DNA of 64,000 nt, from positions 87,193,895-87,257,894 of the forward strand of contig NC_088783.1 of NCBI RefSeq assembly GCF_958450345.1, in the 5' to 3' direction. The DNA comes from Calliphora vicina. Lineage: Eukaryota > Arthropoda > Insecta > Diptera > Calliphoridae. The position numbers and the translations under genes were made by a program. The notes below the pieces were generated by a model, which saw only the letters and a list, made by a program, of their open reading frames with translations, did no database searches and was not told the DNA's origin. Numbering within the stretch: the first letter of the stretch is position 1; each line of letters begins with the position of its first letter. Positions 33,650 to 44,945 of this stretch are shown here, piece after piece.

Positions 33650-34628
33650 AAAAATAATACAGATAGGTCAACATATCTGTATTATGATGACAGATGACAG
33701 CAACATTTGTCATTCATATTCATTCAGTTATAGACCAAGCCTGTCGGTGATTGCGGAAATGAGGCAAAACATAAATAATTCCCTTAATCGGGACCTTGCG
33801 ACAATCTCTGAATGGGGTCGTGCGAATGAGATGACAGCAACATGTGTCATTCATATTCATTCAGTTATAGACCAAGCCTGTCGGTGATTGGGGAAATGAG
33901 GCAAAACATAAATGATTCCCTTAATCGGGACCTTGCGACAATCTCTGAATGGGGTCGTGCGAATGGGATCGCATTCAACGCTCGCAAGACTCAGTGTTGC
34001 ATGTTGACACAAAAACTAACCATTCAAGTGTCTCGGTTTTTTGAAACGGTATAGGAATTACTTCACTCCATCTGAACTCCTCAGTATTTACATCACCTAT
34101 ATGCGACCGAAAATAGAATACAACTCCCATGTATGGGCCGGTACTTCAAAGTCTATGTTGGGGCTGCTCGACCGCGTATAGGAGAGGGCGATTGTGATTA
34201 TTGGTGACAGTAGGGTACACGACTCTATTAATTCGCTGAAGTAACGTCGCAATGTGGACAGCATTTCACTGTTCTATCGGTACTACAATGGAATGTGTTC
34301 TGATGAAATTAGGGAACTTGTTCATGATACCAGCAGATTTTTACGTATTACAAGTTTTTCATCAAGAACACATCCGTTTGTGATCGATTGGCCAGTGGAC
34401 CGTACAACACACTACAGGGAAAATTCGTTCTTTTGCCGTACTGCACGTATGTGGAACAAACTTCCCGCTGAAGTGTTTTCTGTCATTTTCAAATCGGATG
34501 TCCACAAACACTACTTCCTCTTTCCTCCCTCCATGAATAGGGGTCATCGCCTGAGTGCTGGTCCAAGAAAAAAAAATAATGTTCTGATCTTGGTGTGTTT
34601 TCCAAAGTCAATTACGAATTTGGATTAA
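33650..34628 (+). pseudogene. non-LTR retrotransposon (LINE) reverse transcriptase relic
   Basis: The segment starts at a degraded F/YADD core (TDDSNICHSYSFSYRPS) and continues with EMRQNIN-SLNRDLATISEWG, FNARKTQCCMLTQ, YFTPSELLSIYITYMRPK, EYNSHVWAGTSKSMLGLLDRV, LFYRYYNGMCSDEIREL, HPFVIDWPVDRTTHYRENSF and RMWNKLPAEVF. This order is the C-terminal part of a non-LTR ORF2 (RT core motif C onwards). Several frames are used: a 137-bp direct duplication (33693 and 33830 starts) shifts the frame, stops replace codons near 34180 and 34243, and the stretch between TQK and the SRFF region is deleted. The longest open piece is 34254-34628. The upstream endonuclease and RT half are absent. CR1/Jockey-group placement is an inference from memory. 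Confidence 0.85.
33693..33966 (+). repeat. 137-bp tandem direct duplication in a LINE relic
   Basis: The unit starting GATGACAGCAACAT at 33693 is repeated from 33830 with only three visible substitutions. The second copy follows directly after the first. As 137 is not a multiple of three, the duplication shifts the RT frame. Confidence 0.9.
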
Positions 34629-34732
34629 TGTAGAAAGTCATTTCTAATAAAATTTCCAAAGAATAATCCATCAGAAAGCGGACAAAACACAGCACTACAC
34701 ATCACTGATTTCAACGAAATTTAACACAGTTA

Positions 34733-36718
34733 TAGTGTTTATAAACCGGTTAACCGAAAAACCAGTTTTTCTTCCAAATCTCGGTTTTTTGCAAACCGGT
34801 TAATTTGAAATGTTGATTTTCGGTTAACCAGTTTATCCGGTCTTATTACTCGGTTAACCGGTTTTTAAATCTCGTGTTTTTGTACGTTTTTAGTTCACAT
34901 TATTGGTCTGATTTGAAACCTAAACTGCTGATTTACAATACAAACCTCTTTAGATTAATATTTTAAGAATTACAATGATTCTAATTAGTAGAGGATGATG
35001 AGTTTACTTAGAAACTTTTTCAGAATCACTTGCACATAATGAAACTATTAAAAATTAAAATTAAATTCCGCATAATTCTATTTTAGGCTAAATCTTACTA
35101 ATGATTCATTACAAACTTAGTGATGATTTTACCAAATGTTAAATTGAATTCGATGTACATACATACCTTCTTTCAATAAATTTGACTTCATTAGTGTGTT
35201 TTGTTCTTAAAATTTTAATTTATTAATCATTTCGTTAGCTTTTCAGAAATATTACAGGAGAGACGAAAAACGTTCTAAAATCCATGATTTGAAATATTTT
35301 TGAAATCTGATAATGGAGTTTTATTAATTATTTGGTATGATTTATAATGACAAATAATCACAGCTAAGAAGAAGCTAAGACGTTTGCATCTTATAGGTCC
35401 TTTTTTGTAACATTTTCTGTTTCATATCAGAAAGTTGAGGTGATAATAAATTTCAAAATTATTAAATATTTAATTAAAAAATTTATTTACATTTCTTGGT
35501 TGAAATTTAATGAATAAACTAATAATTTAAATTAAAATTGTATTATATATTTAGTAACATATTTATACTCAATTCCATTGGACTGAGAATAATTTTGAAA
35601 TTTTTACAAATTAAAATGGACTCAGCTCTTTTGTATATTTATAGTTATTTAATATTAACCATTCCTGACTACTATAAACCGGTTAACCGGTTTTCTCGAT
35701 GTCGCACAGTGGTATGAGAAAAAAAAGAGGGAAATAAATCTGTAACTTCTAAACCATTAGTCCGATTTGAATGAAATTTGACATGCGCACAGAAGAAGTG
35801 TTGTCGAGTTTAAGTTTCGAATTTTGATCCTATTTCTTCGGCTGTGTTCCGATTTCAAAACGATCACATATGTAGAATCTCCTCGTAGCTATCAATTATC
35901 TCTAATAACTTAGGAGATATTCGCATTTGAAAATTAAATTTTCATAATTTTTGCCCACCCTACTCCAGTTTTTTGATAACAGCGGGTCGAAATATTTCCC
36001 GATTTTCTCCACTTTGCTTTTATTGGACTAACAATAAATTTATATATCAAATATAGAAAGAATTGTTTAAAAATCATGACTGAGTCCAAAGTTACATGCA
36101 TTTGAATTTAAAAAATTTAAAAAGGGTATTTTTCGCTATTTTTTTGGTATAAAAGTACTATTATTCTTTTTAAGTTATCTAAAAAATTTCTGAAAGGATG
36201 TATAAAGAATTTGTACTTTTTGAAAAGCTAGCTTTACATCGAATGTTTTAAATGAAAAAAATTTTAAATTTTTAATATCGAGGGGACCAGGTCCATTCAA
36301 AAACGCATATTTTTTATGTAAAATTCAACTTTAGTGCAAAAATTCTCAAATCGCATACTCGATATCAAAATATAGTAATCCATTTTAGATGGCACAATAT
36401 GTTCTTAATTATTTTGTGAAGGGTTCCGATAACCCCGCCCCTGGTATGGATATTATAGCCTAAAAACTAAAATATCCCATTTTTGGGATTTTTCAACACT
36501 TTTTTGGGAATTGCAGGATTTGTGATTACAAATTTAAAAACTTGTTTTCAGTTTTTCATTTACATAACTGTAAAATTTTATTAAGAAATATTCATAAATA
36601 AAAATTTTATTTCAAATTAAAATATTTGTATCTTTGCAAAAACTCAAAAAGAACATTTTTTGTCATATTTTTCAAATAAGTATCCGGTTTTTTAAAAAGT
36701 CGCTTTTTATAAACACTA
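34733..36718. mobile_element. hAT-like element, TSD CACAGTTA, with internal foreign block
   Basis: Perfect 8-bp flanks CACAGTTA (34725-34732, 36719-36726). Left end TAGTGTTTATAAACCGG, right end TTTTTATAAACACTA. The left third repeats AACCGGTTAACCG; 35405-35620 matches the truncated copy at 9945-10200. A segment from about 35700 to 36480 has no counterpart in that copy and is probably a later insertion. This octamer departs from the hAT nTnnnnAn pattern, but length and perfection support a real duplication. Confidence 0.88.
35700..36480. other. unassigned block inserted in the hAT-like element
   Basis: It starts near GTCGCACAGTGGTATGAG, right after a GGTTAACCGG repeat, and ends near CCCCGCCCCTGGTATGG. 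It contains CCATTAGTCCGATTTGAATG and short AT-rich tracts, and is less palindromic than its host. It is absent from the related copy at 9945-10393. No terminal repeat or coding signal was found. Confidence 0.4.
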
Positions 36719-36841
36719 CACAGTTATGAAGTATTGCAAATGTTTATCAAATCATAGTCTTTTTGAATTGAGTCTCTTCCAATTTAAAAATTTCACAAAA
36801 CTGTACATTAACCATTCATCCCCTAATAATATAAAGTGTTT

Positions 36842-37156
36842 CTGCAAGGAAGATTCGAAATTTTTTTTCATATTTTTTTTTGCCGAATTTTTTTAATTTT
36901 TTACATTTTTCTTTAAGGGCAATTGACCTTAAATATCCGGCTCTAGTATTTATCCACTAGATATCTGTTCCTACTACCCTAACGAAACACAGTAATTTCA
37001 GAAAATTAAAGCTCACAAGAAATCATTAAACTGTTGCTAATCTTACAGTAAAATTTTGGTCTTCTCGAGACCGACTGTAAACGCCAAATATATTACGAAA
37101 ATTGAAAAGGGTGACCCCTACATTCGGCAAAAAAAAATTTCGTAACTACCTTGCAG
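36842..37156. mobile_element. 315-bp inverted-repeat element CTGCAAGG
   Basis: Left CTGCAAGGAAGATTCGAAATTTT pairs imperfectly with right AAATTTCGTAACTACCTTGCAG; an inner TTTTTTTGCCGAAT also pairs with ATTCGGCAAAAAAA. About 75 bp of the interior (TATCCGGCTCTAGTATTTATCC to TATCTGTTCCTAC) recurs at 62250-62290. Flanking duplication not identified. Confidence 0.6.
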
Positions 37157-37920
37157 AAGTACTTTATATTTTTTTTTTTGCTTGTGAGGTGATACGATTT
37201 ACTGTACGATATTAAATTGGATTTCATCTGAAATAACGATGTGTCCCTTAAAATTTTATGAATAAATCACAATTATTTCAAAAGTTCAAAGATCAATTCC
37301 TGAGTTATAAAATTCATAGGCCTATATAATTTTGGAATAAAATATTAAACTATTGGTCTTGTTTCATTGAGATGGTTTTGTTCCAATATTTGTTTATCTA
37401 TATAAACTATTTAATTTTGAAAGTAAATTTATTCGACAATTTTATTAATCGAATTATTTTTTATTATAAATTGAAAAAATATATTTCTTCCTCGATTAAT
37501 CGAATAATTTGTATTCTGATTGCAACCTTAGTGCTAAAACTAGGGTTAAATGATTTTAACTATGACTCAGAAATTCTGAGTGAGAATTGCCAAACCAGTT
37601 AGCTGGTTTTTTTGTCAAACTGCACAACCTGGTTTATGAGTACATATTTTTTTCTTTAATGATCCAGACGACAAAAATTAAATTTCTTGGAGAGGATTTA
37701 TATCAGGGCTTTGATCTTCGAATTTTTTTATTTTAAATGACTTAAGATGACCCAGTTCTATTGCAAGAACACATTTGTTTTTCACTGTTGATGAAGCAAT
37801 ATGTATTAAGTTTCTTTTGCACAACTGTTTTGATAAATTTCATTTTATTTTTCTTAAGAGTTTACATCTTTTTTAATTTTGAAAGACAAAACAATCTTTA
37901 TATGTATGTGTGTTATATGC
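37157..37920. other. AT-rich non-coding stretch, nothing recognised
   Basis: Two short plus-strand open frames (37372-37602 and 37761-37988) have no motif; the second runs into the neighbouring MITE end. ATTAATCGAATTATT motifs at 37446-37515 resemble the TTCGAATAA-rich relic at 41420-42140. Confidence 0.5.
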
Positions 37921-37927
37921 TACACAT

Positions 37928-38896
37928 TAGGGTGGCCCTTAATAAACGAAAGTTGGATTTTGGCCATTCTCACCCCCCAGTTTGGTGAACATTAGTAAAA
38001 AAATCATCCTGAAAATATTTTAGGGAAATCGGTTGGGGTTAAGACGTGTCGCAAGCCCTCTGAAGTTATGAGATGCATTGAAAAATTTCACATTTGACCT
38101 TCACGATTTAAGGGTTAACGTTTTCCGATTTTAGTAAAAGTTTCTAAGTGTATTTAGAATAATCTGGACTATAATATTCTGAATAAGCCAAAAAATTGTT
38201 TTTTTCTTGAAAATTTCAAAATTTAAATCGCAGGTACGGAAAAACTTAAGAGATATTTTAAAAATTTTTTCACATTTTTATTCCCTATTATATTCTTAAT
38301 AAATCCCAAATAAATCAAAAAATTCCGAAATTAGTTTAACAAAATTTTTAAAAATTTGAAAATGGAGTTTTGAAACTGCCGTTAAAAAATTTTTAGTTTT
38401 TTGTTCATACCTTCGAATAGGTTAACGGTATCCTACGAAGACAAAAACTCATACACAAGTAAATATAGATATATTTTAAGTAAAAATGAGCTTTTATTTT
38501 AATATTTATCAAAATATGTTAATTTTGTTCCTACATTTCTTGTTTTAGTTGCCTGAGACACGTTAATGGCCTGGCGAATTTTTAATAACTTTAACATTTT
38601 TTAACCAATTTCTGTGTTTTATGTCTCATTAGAACGACAATTACGTAAACATTTCTATTCTTTTAAATTAAATTGAAAAGTAATTTTTTAATGGCAAAAT
38701 TTTTACAAAAACTGAAAAAATGCATTTTTTCCTCTTGTAAATGCATCTCAAAACTTCAGAGGGCTTGCGGCATGGCACGTCTTAACCCCAACCGATTTAC
38801 CTAACATTTTTTCAGGACGATTTTTTTACTAATTTTCACCAAACTGGGGGGTGAGAATGGCCAAAATCCAACTTTCGTTTATTAAGGGCCACCCTA
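37928..38896. mobile_element. 969-bp palindromic hAT-like element, TIR TAGGGTGGCCC
   Basis: Left end TAGGGTGGCCCTTAATAAACG and right end CGTTTATTAAGGGCCACCCTA pair perfectly, and pairing continues (AAGTTGGATTTTGGCCATTC, CCCAACCGATTT) for about 190 bp. Flanks CTACACAT (37920-37927) and ATATACAT (38897-38904) match at 6 of 8. It is a relative of 18530-19676 by its ends, with a different interior. No coding capacity. Confidence 0.88.
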
Positions 38897-38904
38897 ATAT
38901 ACAT

Positions 38905-40480
38905 ACATACATTTATCCATATATTAGAACTGCCCTTAAAATAGCTGATATTCGGATTAATTTACACTCTAACATGATATGAAACTTTAAAATTTAATAA
39001 AAATTGCAAGAATTCAAAAAATATTACACAATTTTCTAACTTATAAAAAGTTATATATTCTATACTGATATTGCAAACGTTTTTAAATCGTAAGTCCTGT
39101 TTTCGCGATATTATGCGTTTTAGGTTTTCATTTAAAACCACATTTTTGAGCAGTTTACCCCAATATCGTGCAACTTAACTTATAGTTTTAAAAATTGTTT
39201 ATGGATTTAAAATCTACGGAAGTTAAGCTTTTGATTGAGTACAATTTATTATTTTAATATTTAACGATGTTTACATGAATTGTAAGGCATGACAATATTC
39301 TAATTTGTCAGTTTAATGGCAGTAGTTTTTACCACAGCTAATGTATTTAATTTACTTGTACTGCAGTAACATATTTATGTATGTATGTATTAATATAGCT
39401 CTAATTAGAATTTAAAATAAAGGCATTTTAAAGCAAATATGTATTTTTATTCTTTACTTAGATATTTCACAAATTTAGTCTTTAAGCCTAGCTGATCGAA
39501 AGGGGGTAAATTTTAAAAATTAATTTTAGTTGGAATTTTTTTTTATTTTAAGAAATATTTAATGTTTTTGAAACATCAAAAACCCTAATTAAATATGTGC
39601 CATACAAACTACTGGCATTGCAAACTGCAAAATTAACAGTTTAACTTCCGTTGATTTTGAATTACGGTCTTTTTCCATTCCTTGTTATTAATTCTTTTAA
39701 AAACACGAATTTTCAATTTGGATTAAGTTGAACTAATTTAAGTGTTAATTTTTCTCTTTTAAATAAGGAATTTTTTGATTTTGTCACACTAAGAAAAATA
39801 ATTTTAGATGTCATAATCCAATTTATTGCGAATCAAATAATTTAGTCTAAATGACAAAATTTGTCTGTTCTGGCTAAACAATTTTAGTTGGTTTCGCAAA
39901 AATTTGCTTACTTAAATCGAAATTCTTCTGTGACAACTGATTTACGTCGATAATATCTAAAAATTCTATGATAATATAATCATTTGATTTAAAACTACGA
40001 ATATGTGCGAAAATAATTTCCGATTCCGAAATTTTCTAAATATTTTGACTTTTGAATTCCACTTTCTTGCGATAAAAATGCTTAAAAATCGTGTTTGTAT
40101 TGAAAACATGAACATTTTTATGTAGAAATAGGTCATTTAGAAAATATGTCATATAATGAAGGGCAAGTTTAATGTAAATGGTGATATATGTATATAGATA
40201 TGTTTGTATACGAATATGAGGTTATAAGCAAACAAGCATATATGAAAAGATTTTCATTTAAATAAATGTTGTCTTCTAACGTATGTAAAGTTTTTGCGGT
40301 TTATGTTTTTGTGGTTTAAGTTTTCATGTTTATGGTTTAAGTAGTTTATCGCAATTTATTGCATATCCAACATTTACATACATACATAAGTATTTACATT
40401 AGACATGCCCTTAACAAATAGATTTTCTTTGGATGGGCCATATTTTGTTCATAGGTATTCATAGGTAGCTAACACTAACT
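38905..40480. other. AT-rich non-coding stretch, nothing recognised
   Basis: CATACATACAT-type tracts lie at 38901-38912 and 40376-40388, with a run of TTTGCGGTTTATG/GTGGTTTAAG/TTATGGTTTAAG near 40295-40340. No gene or bounded repeat found. Confidence 0.5.
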
Positions 40481-42330
40481 ACTGCATAATTTAAGTGCAA
40501 TCTGATAACTAGAACCCGTTCCGATTTCCGGGTACTTTTTTGGATATCTTCAAAAAAGTATATATTAAAATAAGATTTTCTAAACATTAGTAATAAATCA
40601 AATCTTCTAGAGGAAATGGTATTTCTAGCAAGGTATAAAACAATAATATCGAATGAAAACTAGCATAGATTCAGTTACCTTACTAGCTACTTAATATGTT
40701 ACTGAATCTAGTTATTTTAACATGTACCTCACATAGTCAGTTAAAAAGACATATCATAGACAGGTTAAAACCGATTGCTTGTAAATAAAACTTCCTCCGA
40801 TAACTCTACAATAGATTACTTGTTTTTGGTAAAATAACTATTTTCATAAGTGCAATTCAACATATTTAATGTGACTACAATCTAGGTTACTTAGAGACAC
40901 TAAAGTGACAATTGACTTCTCGTTAGGTTACATTGGATGTATAAAGTAACCAACTGACTTCTCTCTGCTCTACAAATAGCACATACGTGTCAAATGACCC
41001 GAAATATAAAAATTGAAGTCAACCAAATGATCAGACATTTACTGATACATTGACTAATTCCCAGCTGTTCTAGACGATTGTACCGAACTAGTGTATTTAC
41101 CTATTAGGGTGACAACTAGTTACGTGAATAGTTGTTTTAATACGTGCATGTCCTAAGTAGGGGGTCCAAAGTTGTCAATGCTATGGATTCTCATACCGGT
41201 TATATAGATTCAGTTACCTTACCAGCTACCTATTAGGTAGTACCTAACAAGTTACTGGGTGAGCTACATGACTAGCTATTTTAAAATGTAGTGCTAATTG
41301 ACCTCACATAGCCAGTTTAAAAGACATGTCATAGACAGTCCTATAACGGATTGCTTGTTGACCAAACTTCCACCTACAACTCTCTAATATATTACTTTCA
41401 AATGTACAGTACAAAAAAAAAACGCTTAAACTGTAAATTCGACTAATGATCGTTCAATTAATCGAATAATTTCTTAAGAATAATTATTCAAACAATTTAA
41501 AAATGGCCATTTTCGAATAACGAATAATTCGAACAATTTTATGTAGAATAATCGAATAAAACGAATAAATGTTCACATATATTTAAATTTATTAAATTGC
41601 TTAAAATTTTTCATAATTCCAAATTTAAATAAGTAATAAGGACACACAAAAATTGAATTGTTTCTGAAATTCGAAATATCTAAAGACAAACGGACTTTCG
41701 AACACTGTATATGAGTGTTCCGATAGCTCCTTCTATAAATATATAAATATTACTGCAATAAGTTACAATTTAAAAAACAAATATTTCAAAATGTTTAACT
41801 TAGGACTTGAACCAATGAAAATAAAAGGTACGGATTGTTCGGGAGTTAATCTGATCAGAATATTTCTGATGAAAATTGAATGATGGACTTTGTTTTCGAA
41901 TGTTTTTTAACATTATCAATACTTGAATGGTTAACTTTAACGTAATTTTTTTGTTTTTCTTCAACAATAAAATATCAAAAAACCTTGATGTCGGTTTTTT
42001 CTTCATTCTTTTCTTTTTTAAAAAAATTTTAATTATTTGAATAATTCGATTAATTTTAAACGTGTGATCGAATTATTCGAACAAGTTAAAATCTCTTATT
42101 CGTTTTATTCGAACAAGAGAAATATCGACTAATTCGATTACCCAATGGTATGTCAGTATACTTAACCAAAAATAAAATAAACTGTATGAGAATTATCACT
42201 TTGTACGAATTACTCATAAAACATTTCAGTACACAATTAAAAGTGACTACACTCTAGATTACTTAGATACACTTAAGTGATAATTGTCTTGACGTTAGAT
42301 AACATGGGATGTATAAACCGATTTTAAAAT
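40481..42330 (+). repeat. degenerate tandem repeat, period ~539 bp, split by another element
   Basis: ATAGATTCAGTTACCTTAC at 40665 recurs at 41204, followed in both by CCTCACATAG-CAGTT, AAAAGACAT-TCATAGACAG and GATTGCTTG. The second unit is interrupted at about 41420 by TTCGAATAA-rich DNA and resumes near 42145, with GTGACTAC, CTAGATTACTTAGA and GGATGTATAAA at 42240-42315 matching 40870-40950. Part of the unit (TAAAGTAACCAA, TTGACTTCTCTCTGC, TCAAATGACCC, GATCAGACATT) also occurs inside the hAT copy at 55338-56969. Parent element unknown. Confidence 0.75.
41420..42140. mobile_element. TTCGAATAA-rich inverted-repeat relic
   Basis: Left GACTAATGATCGTTCAATTAATCG and right CGACTAATTCGATTACCC flank AT-rich DNA dense in ATTCGAATAA/TTATTCGTTTTATTCG. 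It interrupts the 539-bp repeat. By style it resembles the GGTTAACC-rich hAT-like elements, but no 8-bp duplication was found, so class and limits are uncertain. Confidence 0.45.
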
Positions 42331-42612
42331 TTCAAACGTCATTAAAAAGGTACGAACGGAGTCTTTTCAAGTAAATATATACACTTTCACTATTCTATTA
42401 ATATAAATATATAGAGATTTTTCCAATAATATCAAAATTTTAGATTTTTTTTTAACTTTTTGAACTAATACGAGTGTTTTTTCAGATCTTCATTTTAGAC
42501 AACAATAATCTTAAAGCCAGTGTCCTTCTGAGTAAAACAAACATTCACAGTTCATGCCTTTTTAATGTCGTTTGAAATCTGTTAAATAATGTTTTAATTT
42601 GCAGGTTGTAAT

Positions 42613-43360
42613 TAGAGATGCTAATCGGGACTGATTTTTGAAAATCCCGGGGATCGGGATTTGGTAAATAATCCCGAAATCCCGACCCGGGGAACGAATT
42701 ATGTTTCCGACATATACTGCTGTCGAAAAACGTCTTTCATATTGGCAAAACCGTTTGCAAATACTTATAACAAATCTGCAAGTATTTTTAAAAGAGTCAA
42801 ATCCGCAAGCCATTTTGGTTCATTGTTTATCCGACAGGCTAAACTTAATTATTGTAGATTCGTGTTCACACATATTATCAGCGCAAACATTCTTAGCATA
42901 GAGGCTTTATGCATTCACTTTTCGAAACCAGAAAATAATAATGATTTAAAAAGCCAAGCTCTTCAAATTAAACAGTATAAAATAAACAGCCTTTGCACAA
43001 CTAGATGGAGTTGTAGATATGAAAATTGTAAGTCAGTAATTAAAAATTACGCTGTAATTAAAAGTGTTCTTGAATATTTTTATATAGAATCAACATTAGG
43101 TAAAAGCTAAAATCTGGATTTGCCGGATTCTATTCCTTCAGTTGATTATTGGAAGTTAAATATATAAAAATATTTTATAAAATAAATTAGCAGTTTTAAA
43201 TATTAAAAATGAAGTAGTTATATTAGCAAACTGAATTTTTGTGCTATTTAGTTTTGTTTTAATAAAAAATTATTTTTTTTTATAAAAAAATTGTTTATTT
43301 TTACTATTTGGAAGGGCACTTGCCCACCCCAGAATAATAGTCTAGCTACGCTTATGTCTA
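42613..43360 (+). mobile_element. hAT element relic with transposase pseudogene, TSD GTTGTAAT
   Basis: Identical octamers GTTGTAAT lie at 42605-42612 and 43361-43368. The right end (CCCCAGAATAATAGTCTAGCTACGCTTATGTCTA, read in two parts) resembles the GCGTAGCTAGAC-type ends known from ZMYM/DUF4371 hAT elements. The left end TAGAGATGCTAATCGGG shares only TAGA with it and carries ATCCCGGGGATCGGGA motifs as in 49300-49360, so the left side may be a different element joined on. The transposase fragment at 42662-43110 lies between. Confidence 0.65.
42662..43110 (+). pseudogene. hAT transposase pseudogene, ZMYM1/DUF4371-like
   Basis: In one frame (to 42903) the sequence reads NPQAILVHCLSDRLNLIIVD followed by SC; in the next frame (to 43110) it reads IEALCIHFSKPEN then QALQIKQYKINSLCTTRWSC, RYENCKSVIKNYAVI. 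Together these follow the order of the catalytic-domain segment of DUF4371/ZMYM-type hAT transposases: HC.AHRLNL...DS, ...F...LYTFF..S, ...L...TRWSCR.E.... A frameshift near 42890 separates the two parts. Sequence before the HC block and after TRW is missing, so the protein is dead. The TRW motif is a hAT hallmark. Confidence 0.8.
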
Positions 43361-43445
43361 GTTGTAATACACTCACCTAAATCTACAACGTTCACTAGGT
43401 TTTTTGCCAAGTTATTAGAAAAAAATGTTTTTTGTTGCACCGTGA
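43361..43445 (+). repeat. ~75-bp dispersed repeat (inverse copy at 12493-12565)
   Basis: GTAATACACTCACCTAAATC, CACTAGGT, TTTGCCAAGTTATT and TGCACCGTG correspond in inverse order to 12493-12565. It directly follows the right hAT target octamer. Confidence 0.6.
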
Positions 43446-44365
43446 AATATAGGGTCAATTTAACGAGAATCTCTACCACGACTGAAAAAACAAAAACCCT
43501 TGTAATTTTTTTTCAAGATGATTTGAATAGATGAAAATAATAAAAAGTTACTATATGAAAGTATTTAGATCATAGTACAACATTTACCAACCAGCAGAGA
43601 CGTGCGCCGAACGCCTAAGAGTAGGTTTAGCCGAGCCGCCGAGTCTTGATATATTAGGACATGATAGGAGACCTTCTGAATTGTATCATACTTTATTTAA
43701 ACAGTTGGTCAATATTTAAAAAAAGAAAATGTAATTTTAAAAAATTGTTTTGAGACATTATTTTCTATATTATGAATCAAATAGAAAACATACTATTAAA
43801 TACATATTATTAGATGAAATAATAATTTGATATGATTGTTATCAATATTAAAATAAAACAATTTTTAATTATTTTTACTGGGGATTTTTTTAAAAGTTAT
43901 AATTTTATTGCTTCCGTACATTTCTATTTCATCCTAATTATAATAATTTTTTTTGCTACAAAATTGTTTCCGTTAGTTTATAATAAACTAAAAGGATGTA
44001 CATGATGGGACGAGATTTTTTAGAGATACGTTGCCTTAACGAATAAGAAAAGTCATTAGACAATCGGTAATCTTTCATTTTGGCAAGCTATGTATATACA
44101 AATACACATTTATAATTGACAGTAAATTACAATTAAGTAATACACACTTAAATTACACACTTTACAAGAATGTAGTTGATGTTAACTCTAACAGCGCCTA
44201 TGATAAACTAATCTCCTACTGCAACCGCTCCCACTATTTACACTACGCCATCTACCTTCCAGTAGCTTCATGAAAGTCCTGTTTCTACAATGATCAACTC
44301 AAAGCTCTTATTCAATGTTGAATTATCCACATTGTCACTTGCGTCCATTGTTTTCTCGACATTTG
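43446..44365. other. non-coding stretch, GC-rich island at 43600-43650
   Basis: GACGTGCGCCGAACGCCTAAG and GCCGAGCCGCCGAGTC make a conspicuous GC-rich patch in very AT-rich DNA, possibly one end of a transposon. No matching inverse end was found. No gene seen. Confidence 0.4.
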
Positions 44366-44369
44366 TTCG

Positions 44370-44945
44370 AAAAAGTCATTGACGATTCGTCTGGGTGTCC
44401 TAATGTGTTGAAGATGTGGCCAACTGGGTACTCAAAATCATATGTATGCCTCCGCTCATGCAACAGCAATCTCGCATAAATTGCTGCTCCAATGTGGTCA
44501 CCATCGCTGAATGATACACAGTAATATTTAAAGATGCCAAAAATGCTGCCCTCGGAACACAATCTTCACGAAGAAATGAAGGTCTTAGACCCCTTTCACA
44601 CTAGGCAATTTAGTTGTGTAAGTCTCTTGTGTTTGTAGATGCCAGAGGTAATGTCGGGTTAAGGAGAAGAAATTTTTACATGCTGTTTTGTTGTTGGCAA
44701 GAGACTTGCGCAACTAAATTGCCTAGTGTGAAAGGGGTCTTACAATAGTAATACTGGCACAACTGAGATCTGGATGTAACAACAGACTTAATACCTACTG
44801 GTCCCACATAGACCGTGCCGTCCCCAACATATGCCCAGCCTGTGGTGATGGTTCCCATTATACCCTTCACGTTTTTGACTGTTCGGCCAACCCAATCGAA
44901 ATGGCATTGAATCTTGGCCTTGATCTCAATGATGCAGAATCCTAA
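44370..44945 (+). pseudogene. LINE ORF2 C-terminal relic, split by a MITE
   Basis: Reading across frames gives NVLKMWPTGY, IAAPMWSPSLNDTQ, then in one frame ALGTQSSRRNEGL, and after removal of the MITE, TIVILAQLRSGCNNRLN, SHIDRAVPNICPACGDGSHY and FDCSANPIEMALNLGL, ending at a TAA (44943-44945). This is the order of the thumb region and the C-terminal tail (AQLRSG...NVCP.C...H....F.CP..P) of Jockey-group ORF2 proteins. A CCHC-like C-x2-C...H...C is present. A 152-bp MITE at 44588-44739 interrupts it; excising the insert and one TTA restores the frame exactly, so the LINE was already broken upstream by stops but locally open when the MITE arrived. Confidence 0.82.
44588..44739. mobile_element. 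152-bp MITE, TSD TTA (PIF/Harbinger-like)
   Basis: Ends GACCCCTTTCACACTAGGCAA and its inverse TTGCCTAGTGTGAAAGGGGTC; pairing extends through ATTTAGTTG. A 3-bp TTA lies on each side (44585-44587, 44740-44742), the TWA target typical of PIF/Harbinger. The host is the LINE relic at 44370-44945, whose reading frame confirms the exact borders. Confidence 0.9.

Noticed and set aside
43600..43650. GC-rich patch as a transposon end
   Set aside because: No inverse partner was found; described only as a compositional island.
44335..44870. Minus-strand open frames of 75 and 64 residues
   Set aside because: Antisense to the LINE relic, which reads recognisably on the plus strand.
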